Positions 27,455 through 37,319 are shown, numbered from the stretch's first letter. The stretch is 64,000 nt of DNA from Paraburkholderia sp. DHOC27 (GCF_003429005.1 NZ_QVQV01000001.1:186001-250000), one strand, 5' to 3'. The notes: generated by a model from the sequence alone, not told the origin. Program-made: numbers and translations.

Positions 27455-28576
27455 ATGACTATCACCCTGAGGGGCATGACCTGGGACCATCCGCGCGGCT
27501 ACGCGCCGCTCGCGGCCTGCGCGGCGCTGTGGCGCGAACGGGAAGGCGTCGAGATTACGTGGGACCGGCGCTCGTTACAGGACTTCGAATCGTTTCCCGT
27601 GGATGAACTCGCGCGCCGCTACGACCTCATCGTCATCGACCATCCTCACGTTGGCCAGATCACCCGTGAAGCGTGTCTGCGGCCGTTCGATCTCAACGGC
27701 GTGCGCGACATTGCCGAGGGGTCGATTGGCGAGTCGTTCGCGAGCTATCACTGGCAGGGGCAACAGTGGGCGCTGCCAATCGACGCCGCCGCGCAAGTGA
27801 TGGCGTGGCGCCCTGACCGTCTGCCCGACGCGCCGCGCAACTGGGAGCAGGTCTTCGAACTGGCGCGCGCGGGCCGCGTCGCGTTGCCGATGCGCGCGCC
27901 GCATTCGCTGATGTGTCTGTACACGTTGTGCGCGCAGCTTGGCGCGCCGGGCAACGTCACAGGACCGGACCTGTTCGAGCCGGAGATCGCCACGCAGGTC
28001 TGCGATTATCTGCGCACGCTCATGCAATGGATCGATCCCGCGTGCTACGAGATGGACCCCATCGCAGTCTACGAAGCAATGGCGCAGCCCGACGCGCGCA
28101 TCGACTGCGTGCCGCTGATCTACGGCTACGTCAACTACGCGTACGAAGGCTTTCGGCCCGTTCAACTGGCGTTCGCGGATATTCCGCACTGGCAGGGCAA
28201 CGGCCCGCGGGGCTCGGCATTGGGAGGCACTGGCATTGCGGTGTCGGCGCGCAGCGAGCATCCGGATGAGGCGTTCGCCTTCGCGCGCTGGGTGGCGGGT
28301 GCTGCCGCGCAAAGCGGACCGTTTGCCGCCGCCGGTGGTCAGCCGGGTCATGCAACCGCATGGGATGACGCCACCGTCAACGCGGCTTCGAATAACTTTT
28401 ATCGGGCCACGCGTGAGACGCTGGATCGCGCCTGGGTACGGCCCCGTCACGATGGCTACATGCCGTTTCAACACGCGGCCTCCGAGCGCTTCGTGCAGGG
28501 CTTGCGCACCGACGAGGCGCCCGCTGCGCTGATCGCCGAACTCAACCGCATGTTCCGGCAAAGCCTGCCCGCATGA
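27455..28576 (+). CDS. Solute-binding-protein fold (type 1), no signal peptide
   Basis: 373 residues from ATG 27455. The sequence resembles extracellular solute-binding proteins of ABC sugar importers: a start like a mature binding protein (MTITLRGMTWDHPRGYAP), LPIDAAAQVMAWRPDRLPDAPRNWEQVF, GGTGIAVSARSEHPDEAFAFARWV. It begins directly in the first beta strand, with no signal peptide or lipobox, so it should stay in the cytoplasm. The next gene, a CaiB-type CoA-transferase, starts within its stop codon (ATGA). This coupling points to joint action rather than transport. A second signal-less protein of this kind lies at 30826-32016. Confidence 0.8.
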   Translation: MTITLRGMTWDHPRGYAPLAACAALWREREGVEITWDRRSLQDFESFPVDELARRYDLIVIDHPHVGQITREACLRPFDLNGVRDIAEGSIGESFASYHWQGQQWALPIDAAAQVMAWRPDRLPDAPRNWEQVFELARAGRVALPMRAPHSLMCLYTLCAQLGAPGNVTGPDLFEPEIATQVCDYLRTLMQWIDPACYEMDPIAVYEAMAQPDARIDCVPLIYGYVNYAYEGFRPVQLAFADIPHWQGNGPRGSALGGTGIAVSARSEHPDEAFAFARWVAGAAAQSGPFAAAGGQPGHATAWDDATVNAASNNFYRATRETLDRAWVRPRHDGYMPFQHAASERFVQGLRTDEAPAALIAELNRMFRQSLPA

Positions 28577-29775
28577 GCGCTTCTCTTTTCCAACAGCAAA
28601 ACGGCAACGGCGCCGATGCGACGACCGCACCGTTGCACGGGTTGCTGGTGCTGGACCTCGCCCAGTTCCTCTCGGGACCGTCCGCCGCGTTGCGGCTCGC
28701 CGATCTCGGCGCACGCGTGATCAAGGTGGAGCGGCCCGGCAGCGGCGATATCTGCCGCACCTTGTATCTGACCGACACGGATGTGGCCGGCGACTCGACG
28801 CTCTTTCACGCCATCAACCGCAGCAAGGAAAGCATCGCGCTCGATCTGAAGCAGCCGGACGATCTCGCCATTCTCAAGCGTCTGCTGGCGCGCGCCGACG
28901 TGTTGATCCAGAACTTCCGGCCGGGCGTGATCGAACGGCTCGGGTTGGGTTATCACGCCGTGCACGCGCTGAATCCGCGCCTCGTCTATGCGAGCATTTC
29001 AGGCTATGGCGAGTCCGGTCCGTGGGCCGGCATGCCCGGTCAGGATCTGCTCGCGCAATCGCTTTCCGGCGTCACCTGGCTCAACGGACACGAGGGCGAA
29101 GGCCCCGTGCCGCTGGGTCTTTCCATTGCCGATATGCTGGCGGGTCACGTGCTGACCGAAGGCATTCTTGCGGCACTGGTGCGGCGTGGCATCGTCGGTA
29201 CGGGATCCTTGGTGCAGACCAGCCTGCTCGAAGCGTTGATCGACCTGCAATTCGAATTGCTGACCACCCATCTGAACGACGGTCGACGCCCACCCGCTCG
29301 CGCCGAGTTTCGCAACGCCAATGCGTATCTCGCCGCACCGTACGGCTTGTATCCGACCGCGGACGGCTACCTCGCGCTCGCCATGATGCCGCTGTCGCAA
29401 CTTGCCGCGACGCTGCCCTTGCCCGAGTTGCAGCAATACGATGCCAATGCGGCGTTCGAACAGCGCGATGCCATCAAGCGGCTGATCGCCGCCACGTTGA
29501 TTCGCGAGCCCACCGCGTACTGGCTGAGCCGCCTGCAACCCGCCGACATCTGGTGCGCCGAAGTGCTCGACTGGCCGGCGTTGCTGGAAAGCGAAGCGCT
29601 CAAGCGACTCGACATGCTGCAGACCGTGGCGCGCCAGGACGGCACCGCCATTCATACGACACGTGGTCCGCTAAGGGTGAACGGTGTGCGCGCGCAGAGC
29701 ACGCATGCCGCGCCGCGCGTGGGTGAGCACACGGCGGCGATTCTTGCCGAATTCGGACTCACTGGCCCGGCTTGA
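28573..29775 (+). CDS. CaiB/BaiF family CoA-transferase
   Basis: 400 residues. Typical family III CoA-transferase features are [40 protein letters not shown], the nucleophile-bearing PGQDLLAQ (Asp near residue 158) and GDG-like Gly-rich turns. It moves CoA between a donor thioester and a carboxylic acid. It overlaps the upstream binding-protein-like gene and is convergent with the oxidoreductase gene, whose 3' end overlaps it by 17 bases. A close paralogue at 37325-38617 stands at the other end of the same cluster. Confidence 0.9.
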   Translation: MSASLFQQQNGNGADATTAPLHGLLVLDLAQFLSGPSAALRLADLGARVIKVERPGSGDICRTLYLTDTDVAGDSTLFHAINRSKESIALDLKQPDDLAILKRLLARADVLIQNFRPGVIERLGLGYHAVHALNPRLVYASISGYGESGPWAGMPGQDLLAQSLSGVTWLNGHEGEGPVPLGLSIADMLAGHVLTEGILAALVRRGIVGTGSLVQTSLLEALIDLQFELLTTHLNDGRRPPARAEFRNANAYLAAPYGLYPTADGYLALAMMPLSQLAATLPLPELQQYDANAAFEQRDAIKRLIAATLIREPTAYWLSRLQPADIWCAEVLDWPALLESEALKRLDMLQTVARQDGTAIHTTRGPLRVNGVRAQSTHAAPRVGEHTAAILAEFGLTGPA

Positions 29776-30829
29776 GCGGCACCGGCGTGGCAGCGCCCGC
29801 AGCGCTGCGATAACACGCTTCGACCAATGCCATGGTGCGCCACGCATCGTCGACGCTCGACACCAGTTGTGCATCTTCCCCGCTCACGAAACGTTGCAGG
29901 TTCGCCATCGTGCCGATGAAGGCGTGCGGGAACCACGCACCCGCAAGCGGAATCTGCATCCACTCGCCGCCGCGCGGGCAGAACCACAGTTCGTCCGCTT
30001 CACCGGCGGGATAGTCGAGCAGCACGCCTAACTTCACGAGCGCGACGCCGCGCTCGCCTTCGAAGCGAAAACTCGCGTCCTGAAAGCGCCGTCCAAAATC
30101 GTGATGATGATTCAGCGAGAGCGTGCAGCGCAACGACTCGCCGAAGTCGAGAATCGCACTCGTGCGCGTATCCGCGAGCCCACTGCCGGGATACGTGTAG
30201 CTGCGTGCGAACACGCCCTGCGGTTCACCGAGCAGGCCGCGAATCAGATCCAGGTAGTGGATGGAATGCGAAACAATTTCGACGCGCCGGTTCGCCTTCA
30301 GATGCGGGAACAGGTGCCACGGCGTGGCCAGATTCAGATGCACTTCGACGTCCACCAGTTCGCCCAGCAGGCCTTGTCCGATGGCATCGCGCACCGCCAG
30401 CATCATCGGCGCGAAGCGCAACTGGAAGTTGACCGCCGCCTTCAGTTCGCGCGCATGACATAGCGCCAGTAAACGGCTCGCCTGTTCCAGATCGAGCCCG
30501 AATGGCTTTTGCAGTAGCACCGGCGCGCCGTGCGGCAGACGCGCGACGATGCTCTCATGGACCTCGGCGGGCGCGGCGACATCGAACACGCAATCGCGTT
30601 GGGCGAGCGCGGCGTCGAGCGTGTCGAATACCGTGCCGATCTGCCAGCGCTGCGCGAACTGCGCCGCCTTCGCTGGGTCGATATCGAACACGCCGGCCAC
30701 GTCGAAACCTGCCGCACGGTAAGCCGGCATGTGCGCATCGTTGACGATACCGCCCGTGCCGATCAGCACGATCGGGCGCGGTTGCGTGGGCATCGGCCAC
30801 GCTTGCGTCAGGGTAGGAACGGCGCTCAT
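29759..30829 (-). CDS. Gfo/Idh/MocA family oxidoreductase
   Basis: 356 residues from ATG 30829, inside the ATGA overlap with the upstream binding-protein-like gene. The Rossmann motif IVLIGTGGIVNDAHMPAYRAAG is near the N-terminus, and the catalytic-lysine motif is in LLQKPFGLDLEQ. A C-terminal beta-sheet domain follows. Family enzymes oxidise or reduce sugars, inositols and their acids with NAD(P). Here it should act early on an imported sugar-like substrate, given the ribose-type importer in the same unit. A longer ORF upstream is only the antisense frame of the neighbour. Confidence 0.87.
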   Translation of the reverse strand: MSAVPTLTQAWPMPTQPRPIVLIGTGGIVNDAHMPAYRAAGFDVAGVFDIDPAKAAQFAQRWQIGTVFDTLDAALAQRDCVFDVAAPAEVHESIVARLPHGAPVLLQKPFGLDLEQASRLLALCHARELKAAVNFQLRFAPMMLAVRDAIGQGLLGELVDVEVHLNLATPWHLFPHLKANRRVEIVSHSIHYLDLIRGLLGEPQGVFARSYTYPGSGLADTRTSAILDFGESLRCTLSLNHHHDFGRRFQDASFRFEGERGVALVKLGVLLDYPAGEADELWFCPRGGEWMQIPLAGAWFPHAFIGTMANLQRFVSGEDAQLVSSVDDAWRTMALVEACYRSAAGAATPVPLKPGQ

Positions 30830-32016
30830 CGCACGATCTCCTCGATCCGCACCTGGGTGGCTTCGAGCAGTGCGCGGCTCGCTTCGTTGCTGTTCACGGC
30901 ACGCTCGATCATCGTATCGACCGCATGCGAGATGTCCGCGAGACGCGCATGGCGCGGCATCTCGCGCGCGCTTTCGTGCAGCGCTTCCAGCTTGTGATAG
31001 AACGGGATGCGCGCGTTCACCTCGGCATCGCGCCAGGTCGAAAGGCGCGTGCCGATTGCGCCTTCGAGCGTCGTCAAACGGTCCATCGGCGCGCTCGCAC
31101 AGTGGCGCATGAAACGCCATCCGAGGTCTTTGTGGCGCGAACCGGCTGCCATCGACAGCAGCCAGAACACGTTCAGCGAGACGCTCTTTGCACCCAGCGC
31201 TGCAGGAATAGGTGCCACGTCGACGAGACCCGTCACCGCGCTATCCGGCGCTTGCGCGAGCGCCGCGAAGCCGAACCAGTTCACCGCCAATGCGACTTTC
31301 CCCTCGCAGAAGGCAAGGCCCGCGCGCACGCTGTCATACGTCTGTGGTTCAGGCGCGAGTGCTGATGTATCGCGCGCCAGTGTGCGAATGAAATCGAGCG
31401 CGGCGCAGGCCGCATCGCTTACGAGCGTAGGCGTGCCATCTGCCGCAAACGGCTCGCCGCCGCGCGTCCAGACGTGAATGCAGAAATCGTAGAAGCCGTT
31501 GTGACCATCCGGAAAGAGGGCGAGCGCCGTGCCATAACGGCCCTGCTCAGGCTCATTGAGTTGGCGTGCAGCTTCGACGTATTCGTCCCACGTAGTCGGG
31601 ACGGCAAGCCCCTTCGCCTCAAACAGATCCTTGCGATACATCAGGCACTCGGGGCCGTCGTGATACGGCATGCCCCACAGGCCGCCCGCGAACTGTTGCA
31701 GGCCGAGCAAGGACTCGCTCCACGCCTGCGGAAAATCGTCGATCGGCTCGCGTTGCTGAAACGGCAGCAGATCGACCACGAGTCCGAGCGCCTGCACCTC
31801 GGCAATCCAGTCGGTCGAGAGAAAGGCGAGGTCCCACGAACCGTCCGCCAGGCCGCGCTGCTCGATCAGCGTCTCATGCAGCGGATTCAGGTCGAACGCT
31901 TCGATTTCGATGCGTGCATCGACACCCGTGGTCGCGGCAAAATCTTCGAACTGTTTGACGATGCCGGTTTCGAATGGACCGAAGCGGCGCACGGCCACGC
32001 GCAACGTAGTGGTCAA
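30826..32016 (-). CDS. Solute-binding-protein fold (type 1), no signal peptide
   Basis: TTG at 32016 lies 6 bases after GGAGA, giving 396 residues. The chain opens at once with TLRVAVRRFGPFETGIVKQFEDFAATTG, as in mature sugar-binding proteins. It continues with LFEAKGLAVPTTWDEYVEAA and GDS-free domain 2. There is no signal peptide and no upstream in-frame start that would add one. It overlaps the Gfo/Idh gene start (ATGA). It is probably cytoplasmic and may be an enzyme, a chaperone-like carrier or a sensor. The ribose-type importer of the cluster has its own proper binding protein, so this one is not needed for uptake. Confidence 0.8.
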   Translation of the reverse strand: MTTTLRVAVRRFGPFETGIVKQFEDFAATTGVDARIEIEAFDLNPLHETLIEQRGLADGSWDLAFLSTDWIAEVQALGLVVDLLPFQQREPIDDFPQAWSESLLGLQQFAGGLWGMPYHDGPECLMYRKDLFEAKGLAVPTTWDEYVEAARQLNEPEQGRYGTALALFPDGHNGFYDFCIHVWTRGGEPFAADGTPTLVSDAACAALDFIRTLARDTSALAPEPQTYDSVRAGLAFCEGKVALAVNWFGFAALAQAPDSAVTGLVDVAPIPAALGAKSVSLNVFWLLSMAAGSRHKDLGWRFMRHCASAPMDRLTTLEGAIGTRLSTWRDAEVNARIPFYHKLEALHESAREMPRHARLADISHAVDTMIERAVNSNEASRALLEATQVRIEEIVR

Positions 32017-32086
32017 TCTCAGTCTCCCATCAGTATTGCTTCGGATTCCTGCAATTTTTTTACGCCACCACTTTCAGCGAGAACCT

Positions 32087-32938
32087 TTAGCTACTCTTGA
32101 GTATCCCCGCCGACAAACCGATATCCCGCGCGCACTGCTGCAACGCAGGCAGCACTTGCTCCAGCGTCGGCCCCTGACCCTTGCGCCGCAAGGTCGCCAT
32201 CACGAGCGCGGCTTTGACATGCGAGCCCGGTGCGCCGACCAGCACGCCCAGGTCGATACCGCCTTCGAACCATTCGCCTTCGGTCCATTCATAGCCGCGC
32301 GTGCGAATCTGCTCGAGCCGCGTCTGCAATGCCTGCTTGTCTTTCGCGCTGCGCTGGTGATACGCGTGATCGCGCTTGAGCAAGGCGCTCGCTTCGGCGT
32401 CGTCCATATATGCTAGCAGCACCCGTCCCGAGGTCGTGCCCGATACGGTATGCAGCGAACCCACTTCCACGGAGAGCCGGAACGGCTTTGGACTTTCCTC
32501 CTGCGCGAGCACCATCACTTTGTCTTCATGCAGCATGGACAGATGACATGACTCGCGCACTTCGCCCACCAGCGAACGCATATGCGGAATCGCCACCTTC
32601 AGCAGTTCCTCATAAGGCGAGTGCGTGCGGCTGAGTTCGAACAGTTTGAGTGTGAGCGAATACGCGTTGCTGCCGGAGTCGCGCCACAGATAGCCGCGCG
32701 ATTCGAGGCACGTCAGCATGCGAAACAGTTCGGCCGGTTGACGGTTGAGCGCGCGGGCGAGCTGCGCGCGCGTCATCGGCACCGCTTCGGCCGAGAGATA
32801 TTCGATGATGTCGAGCGCCTTTTCGACCGCCGGTACGGAGTAGTTAGGGCGATTCTCCCCGCCGCTATCCAGATCGGATTCGAGGGCCACGGCAAGCGGG
32901 CTGGATGCGTCGACGCTGACGCCTTTCGTGCGAGGCAT
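32087..32938 (-). CDS. IclR-family transcriptional regulator
   Basis: 283 residues. Winged helix-turn-helix at about 33-95 (VPAVEKALDIIEYLSAEAVP, MTRAQLARALNRQPAELFRML) and the C-terminal effector domain (about 110-280) with SGTTSGRVLLAYM. Members control catabolic genes for aromatic and sugar-acid compounds, often as effector-released repressors. It lies between the importer genes and the signal-less binding-protein gene in one run of minus-strand genes and is the obvious candidate regulator of the cluster. Confidence 0.9.
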   Translation of the reverse strand: MPRTKGVSVDASSPLAVALESDLDSGGENRPNYSVPAVEKALDIIEYLSAEAVPMTRAQLARALNRQPAELFRMLTCLESRGYLWRDSGSNAYSLTLKLFELSRTHSPYEELLKVAIPHMRSLVGEVRESCHLSMLHEDKVMVLAQEESPKPFRLSVEVGSLHTVSGTTSGRVLLAYMDDAEASALLKRDHAYHQRSAKDKQALQTRLEQIRTRGYEWTEGEWFEGGIDLGVLVGAPGSHVKAALVMATLRRKGQGPTLEQVLPALQQCARDIGLSAGILKSS

Positions 32939-32956
32939 GAGTCTCCTTCAGCAGAA

Positions 32957-34162
32957 TCAGTTTTCCTTTGCGCGGCGCGAGCCACCCACCGTGTAGATCG
33001 CGGCCGCCGTCACCACGACGGTGCCTTCGATCACGCCTTGATAGTTCGCGCCCAGGTTCAGAATGTTGAAGCCATTGGTCAGCGTGAACAGCAGCAGCGC
33101 GCCTACCAGCGTCTTGATCACACTCCCCGCGCCGCCGTACAGCGACGTGCCGCCCAGAATGGCCGAAGCGATCACCGTCAATTCCGCGCCTTGCAACGCC
33201 GTAGGATTGATTGCACCCAGCCGGCTGCCGAACAGAATGCCGCCAAAGCCGGCCGCGGCGCTGCACAGAATGAACCCGACCATTTTATAGCGTTTCACAT
33301 TGATGCCCGAGAGCCGCGCGGCCTCGGCATTGCCGCCCACCGCGTAGAGCCGTCGCCCTGTGTTCGTGAAGGTCAGCACGAACCAGACGATGAGTGTGAA
33401 AATCCCCATATAGATGACCGGCTTGGCCAGCACGAGCCGTGGCCCGCCGACCCAGCCCAGCACCAGCAGACACACGCCGCCCAGCATCATGCCGAGCGTC
33501 GCGGGTGAGACCGTACGTTGGCGGCGCATGAACAAATACACACCGGCGAGCACGAGCACTGCGCCAAGGATGATCAGCGGCACGCCAACCGGCACCCGGC
33601 CCGATTCGAACGCGCGCATTGATGCAATGGCTTCCGGCGTTTCGACCGAGAGCGAACGGCCATCCGTCACGATCAGCACGATGCCGCGAATCGCGGTCAA
33701 CGTGCCTAGTGTGACGATAAATGCGTTGATGCCGAGCAGTTGCACGATCGCGCCGTTCAGCACGCCGGCTGCCATCGCCACCAGCATGGCCACCAATGCC
33801 GCCGGCCAGAAACCGATCGAATCGGCGAGGCCGATCATCACCGCTGCCGCGAGTGCCGCAACGGAGGCCACCGACAGATCGAAGTTGCCCGTAATCAGAA
33901 TCACCGTCATTGCCACCGCCATGAAGGCGATGAGCGACGACTGGTACAGCACGTTGGTCACGTTGATGATGCTCAGATAGTTCACGCGCCCCGTGTACGC
34001 CGTCACCGCAGAGAGCACGAGCACCAGCAGGATCAGTGCGTAATACACGCCCATTTCGCGCAGTCCGAACAGACGCCGCCATTCCGGCGCGGCTCGCGCA
34101 TTGGCGATGGGCTGACCGTCACGCGACGGCACGGGATGCTCGGTATGAGTCGACGAAGTCAT
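32957..34162 (-). CDS. Ribose/xylose-type ABC transporter permease (RbsC family)
   Basis: 401 residues with about ten hydrophobic helices. The family marks are ITGNFDLSVASVAALAAAVM, INAFIVTLGTLTAIRGIVLI, NTGRRLYAVGGNAEAARLSGI and ILGGTSLYGGAGSV. It forms the channel of a CUT2-type importer. A long central insertion (MRRQRTVSPATLG region) makes it resemble XylH more than RbsC. Its start overlaps the ATPase stop. Confidence 0.92.
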   Translation of the reverse strand: MTSSTHTEHPVPSRDGQPIANARAAPEWRRLFGLREMGVYYALILLVLVLSAVTAYTGRVNYLSIINVTNVLYQSSLIAFMAVAMTVILITGNFDLSVASVAALAAAVMIGLADSIGFWPAALVAMLVAMAAGVLNGAIVQLLGINAFIVTLGTLTAIRGIVLIVTDGRSLSVETPEAIASMRAFESGRVPVGVPLIILGAVLVLAGVYLFMRRQRTVSPATLGMMLGGVCLLVLGWVGGPRLVLAKPVIYMGIFTLIVWFVLTFTNTGRRLYAVGGNAEAARLSGINVKRYKMVGFILCSAAAGFGGILFGSRLGAINPTALQGAELTVIASAILGGTSLYGGAGSVIKTLVGALLLFTLTNGFNILNLGANYQGVIEGTVVVTAAAIYTVGGSRRAKEN

Positions 34163-35760
34163 GTTCGCTCGCTTGAGGTCGATGCTGCGTTGCCCGCAGC
34201 GGCGTGCGCGGCATCTGGCGCCGCGCTCTGGCCGCCCGCCAGCAGAATGAGTTCATGTTCGGAGGTGGCATGGGCCGCGCGTTCCGCAATGCAGCGGCCG
34301 TCGCGCATCACGAGAATCCGCTCGCTCACCGCCAGCAGTTCCTCGAATTCCGACGACACCACGATCACCGCCTTGCCTGCCGCAGCCAGTTCGCGCACCA
34401 GCAGCAGAATGTCGGTTTTCGCGCCAATGTCGATGCCGGCAGTGGGCTCGTCCAGCAGAAAGACTTTCGCGTCACTGAAGAGCCACTTGGCGATAGTCAC
34501 TTTCTGCGCGTTGCCGCCGCTCAGTTCGGTGACGAGTTCTTCCGGCGATTGCGCCTTGATCTGCAGCCGCCTGATCCCGTCTGCGGCACGGGCGATTTCG
34601 CGTTCGCGCACCGGCAGCCAGTGATGTAGCGACACGCCTTCGAGCGCGGGCAAGGTCGTGTTGCGCCAGATTTCGAAGATCGGCACGAGCCCCTGTTTCA
34701 TGCGGTCTTCCGGCACCAGCGCGAGGCCCGCCTTGACTGCGGCCATAGTGGAACGCGAGAGCGTCTGACCATTGAGCCTGACCGTACCGGTTGCATCCGT
34801 GTCCGCGCCGAAAATGGCATGCAGCAGTTCGCTGCGTCCAGAGCCGAGCAGCCCCGCAATGCCAACCACCTCGCCGGCACGCACCTGCAGTGAGACCGGT
34901 TCGAGCTTGCCGCGCGAAGCCAGCTCGCGCAATTCCAGCACGACGGGCCGCGCGACGGCGTCATCGGCGGGTGGCGCGACCTTTTCCAGCACGGTGATGG
35001 CGCGACCAGCAATGGCTTGCGCAATGCGCGCTTCGTCCAGATCGCAGGTGTCGGCGCGCATCACGGCAGCGCCGTCACGCAGAATGGTCACGTTATCCGT
35101 GAGCGCCACCACTTCGTCGAGAAAGTGCGAGACGAACAGAATCGCCTTCTGTTCGATGCGTGCGAGCCGCCGTACGGTCTCGTAGACAATCTCACGCTCG
35201 CCGGTGGCAAGCGACGCCGTGGGCTCGTCCATCACGATCAGTTCAGCGCCCGTGCCAAGCGCCTGGAAGATCGCGACCATCTGGCGCTGGCCGATGGAGA
35301 GATCGCTGACGAGCGCGTCGGGATCGAGTTGATAACCCACCCGCTCGCCCAGTTCAGCGAAGCGCTGACGATACGATTGCTGACGCCGCCAGCGTCCGGT
35401 ATCGCCAAGAAACACGTTTTCCAGCACCGACAGCGTCGGCACCAGCGGAATGTGTTGATGGATGGTCGCCACACCCATCTCGTTCGCTTCACGCGGGCTC
35501 GACCATTGCACCGGTTGACCGCGCCACACGATGCGCCCGCCCGAAGCTGGAAACGCGCCGGAGAGGATCTTGATGAGCGTCGACTTGCCGGCGCCATTGG
35601 CGCCAAGCAAGCCGTGCACCTTACCGCGTTCGATATCCAGATCGACACCGCGCAACGCCACCGTGCCGTTTGGGAACGTCTTGGCCACCTGCTCCAGCCG
35701 CATCAATGGCATGTGCGGTGTTTCAGGTGGCACGGGCTGTCTCTGCGCAGTCACGCTCAT
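34159..35760 (-). CDS. Ribose-type ABC transporter ATP-binding protein (RbsA family)
   Basis: 533 residues with two fused ATPase domains, typical of CUT2 importers. The first has Walker A GANGAGKST, signature LSIGQRQMVAI and Walker B LIVMDEPTAS. The second lacks a full Walker A (GLLGSGRSELL) but has signature LSGGNAQKV and Walker B VFLLDEPTAG. It overlaps the permease gene by four bases and follows the binding-protein gene by 46 bases, forming a complete importer with those genes. Confidence 0.93.
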   Translation of the reverse strand: MSVTAQRQPVPPETPHMPLMRLEQVAKTFPNGTVALRGVDLDIERGKVHGLLGANGAGKSTLIKILSGAFPASGGRIVWRGQPVQWSSPREANEMGVATIHQHIPLVPTLSVLENVFLGDTGRWRRQQSYRQRFAELGERVGYQLDPDALVSDLSIGQRQMVAIFQALGTGAELIVMDEPTASLATGEREIVYETVRRLARIEQKAILFVSHFLDEVVALTDNVTILRDGAAVMRADTCDLDEARIAQAIAGRAITVLEKVAPPADDAVARPVVLELRELASRGKLEPVSLQVRAGEVVGIAGLLGSGRSELLHAIFGADTDATGTVRLNGQTLSRSTMAAVKAGLALVPEDRMKQGLVPIFEIWRNTTLPALEGVSLHHWLPVREREIARAADGIRRLQIKAQSPEELVTELSGGNAQKVTIAKWLFSDAKVFLLDEPTAGIDIGAKTDILLLVRELAAAGKAVIVVSSEFEELLAVSERILVMRDGRCIAERAAHATSEHELILLAGGQSAAPDAAHAAAGNAASTSSERT

Positions 35761-35806
35761 CGTGATTCCCTGCCCGCGCGAGACGGGCCCAGGTCGTGGC
35801 GCAATA

Positions 35807-36775
35807 TCACCATTGCGGCACGCAGCTTTGCAGGTTCGCCTTGGTCACCGGCGGCGTGTCGTAGGCAACGAATGCGGCCTTCGTGGTGTTCTTCTTCGTC
35901 ACCGCGCCATACAACGCCTTGAACGCAAGGTGACCAATTTCTTCCGGCTTGTAGCAGACGGTACCGGCCACGTCGCCGGTCTTGATGGCGTTGATGGCCA
36001 GACGCGAGCCGCCCATGCCGATCAGCTTGGCATTGGAGCCCGCTGCGCGCACGGCGAGTCCGCAGCCCACCACCATGTCATCCGATTGATTGAAGAACAG
36101 ATCGATGTCCGGGTTCGAAGCCAGGATGTTCTGGCAGGTCGATTCGGCCTTCTCGGAAGTCCAGTCACCCGGCTGCGACGCGACGATCTGATACTTCACG
36201 CCGGCTTTGTCGAGGCCGGCCTTGAAGCCCTGCGTGCGTTGCGTGACTTCGGCGTAGCCCGCCGAGCCTTCAATGATCGCGATCTTCGCGGTCTTCCCCG
36301 GCGGCAGCATTTTCGCGGCCATCGCGCCGGCCTGCTCGCCAGCGGTCACTTCATCCTGCGTGACCAGCGCCGAGAGTTTCTCGTAGACCTGTTTGATGGG
36401 ACGCTTGTGCGGATCGCCGATTTCGGATGCGACCGCGACCGTGGGAATGTCATGCGAAGCGGCGCGGTCCACCCAACCCTGCGCGACGGTGGAATCGAGC
36501 GGCATGATGGCGATGCCATCCACTTTCTGCGCGATCAGATCGTCGATATCGTTGGCCTGCTTTTCGACGTTGCCCTTCGCATCGAGCACGACGGCCTTCA
36601 CGCCCGCAGCCGTGGCCGCGTCCTGGAAGCCCTTGGCGATCGCCGCCGCAAACGGATAGCTGAGGCCGACGCTCGAATAGCCGAGGGTGACGTCTTTGGC
36701 TTCGGCCAAGGGCGCCGACATGGCGAGGACGCTGGCTAACCCGGCTACGCCGAGTGCCTGAAGAATTCGGTGCAT
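35807..36775 (-). CDS. Ribose-type ABC periplasmic binding protein
   Basis: ATG at 36775 after GGAGACAAGC, giving 322 residues. Signal peptide MHRILQALGVAGLASVLAMS and cleavage after AEA at about residue 28. The mature protein is a type I periplasmic binding protein (LGYSSVGLSYPFAAAIAKGFQDAA, NDIDDLIAQKVDGIAIMPLDST, LFFNQSDDMVVGCGLAV). It captures the substrate for the RbsA/RbsC-type importer encoded directly downstream. This is the true transport binding protein of the cluster. Confidence 0.93.
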   Translation of the reverse strand: MHRILQALGVAGLASVLAMSAPLAEAKDVTLGYSSVGLSYPFAAAIAKGFQDAATAAGVKAVVLDAKGNVEKQANDIDDLIAQKVDGIAIMPLDSTVAQGWVDRAASHDIPTVAVASEIGDPHKRPIKQVYEKLSALVTQDEVTAGEQAGAMAAKMLPPGKTAKIAIIEGSAGYAEVTQRTQGFKAGLDKAGVKYQIVASQPGDWTSEKAESTCQNILASNPDIDLFFNQSDDMVVGCGLAVRAAGSNAKLIGMGGSRLAINAIKTGDVAGTVCYKPEEIGHLAFKALYGAVTKKNTTKAAFVAYDTPPVTKANLQSCVPQW

Positions 36776-36863
36776 GCTTGTCTCCTGTGACTTCGTGTTG
36801 TTGTGATTCACGTATGCCCATCGGAACGCTGCGTGCATGGCCTGGCGTCCCGCCCGGTTGCCA

Positions 36864-37319
36864 CTACGGCGCGGCGGGCTCGCGCCGCTCGACGAGATAA
36901 AGGTGATCGCACACCAGCACGGTCGCGCCATGCTGGTTGGTGATGTCAATCCGTTCGACGACGATGCCGTGCGTGGCCCGCTTGGGGTGCGCGCGCTTTT
37001 CGGTGATCGTCGCCGTGACCTTGATGGTGTCGTTGATGAACACAGGCTTCACGAAGCGCACGCGGTCATACCCCGTGGACATGGCGCGCGGATTGATCGT
37101 GCTGGCCGTCATGCCGATGCCGACGCTGAACACGAGCGTGCCATGCGCCATGCGCTGGCCGAAGTCCTGGGTGGCACACCATTCGGCATCCATATGATGC
37201 GGAAAGAAATCGCCGGTTTGACCCGCGTGCAGCACGATGTCGGCTTCCGTGATGGTGCGGCCGAACGTAGTGCGCGAAAAGCCGGTCTCGTAGTCTTCGT
37301 AGAATTGCTCGGCGATCAC
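36864..37319 (-). CDS. MaoC-type (R)-hydratase
   Basis: GTG at 37319 lies 8 bases after GGAG; another GTG at 37328 overlaps the upstream stop but lacks spacing. 151 residues of hot-dog fold: [35 protein letters not shown], where D and H of the hydratase motif can be seen, then [17 protein letters not shown]. It hydrates an enoyl-CoA or dehydrates a hydroxyacyl-CoA. The gene directly follows the CoA-transferase gene, a frequent pairing in which the transferase makes the thioester the hydratase uses. Confidence 0.87.
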   Translation of the reverse strand: MIAEQFYEDYETGFSRTTFGRTITEADIVLHAGQTGDFFPHHMDAEWCATQDFGQRMAHGTLVFSVGIGMTASTINPRAMSTGYDRVRFVKPVFINDTIKVTATITEKRAHPKRATHGIVVERIDITNQHGATVLVCDHLYLVERREPAAP

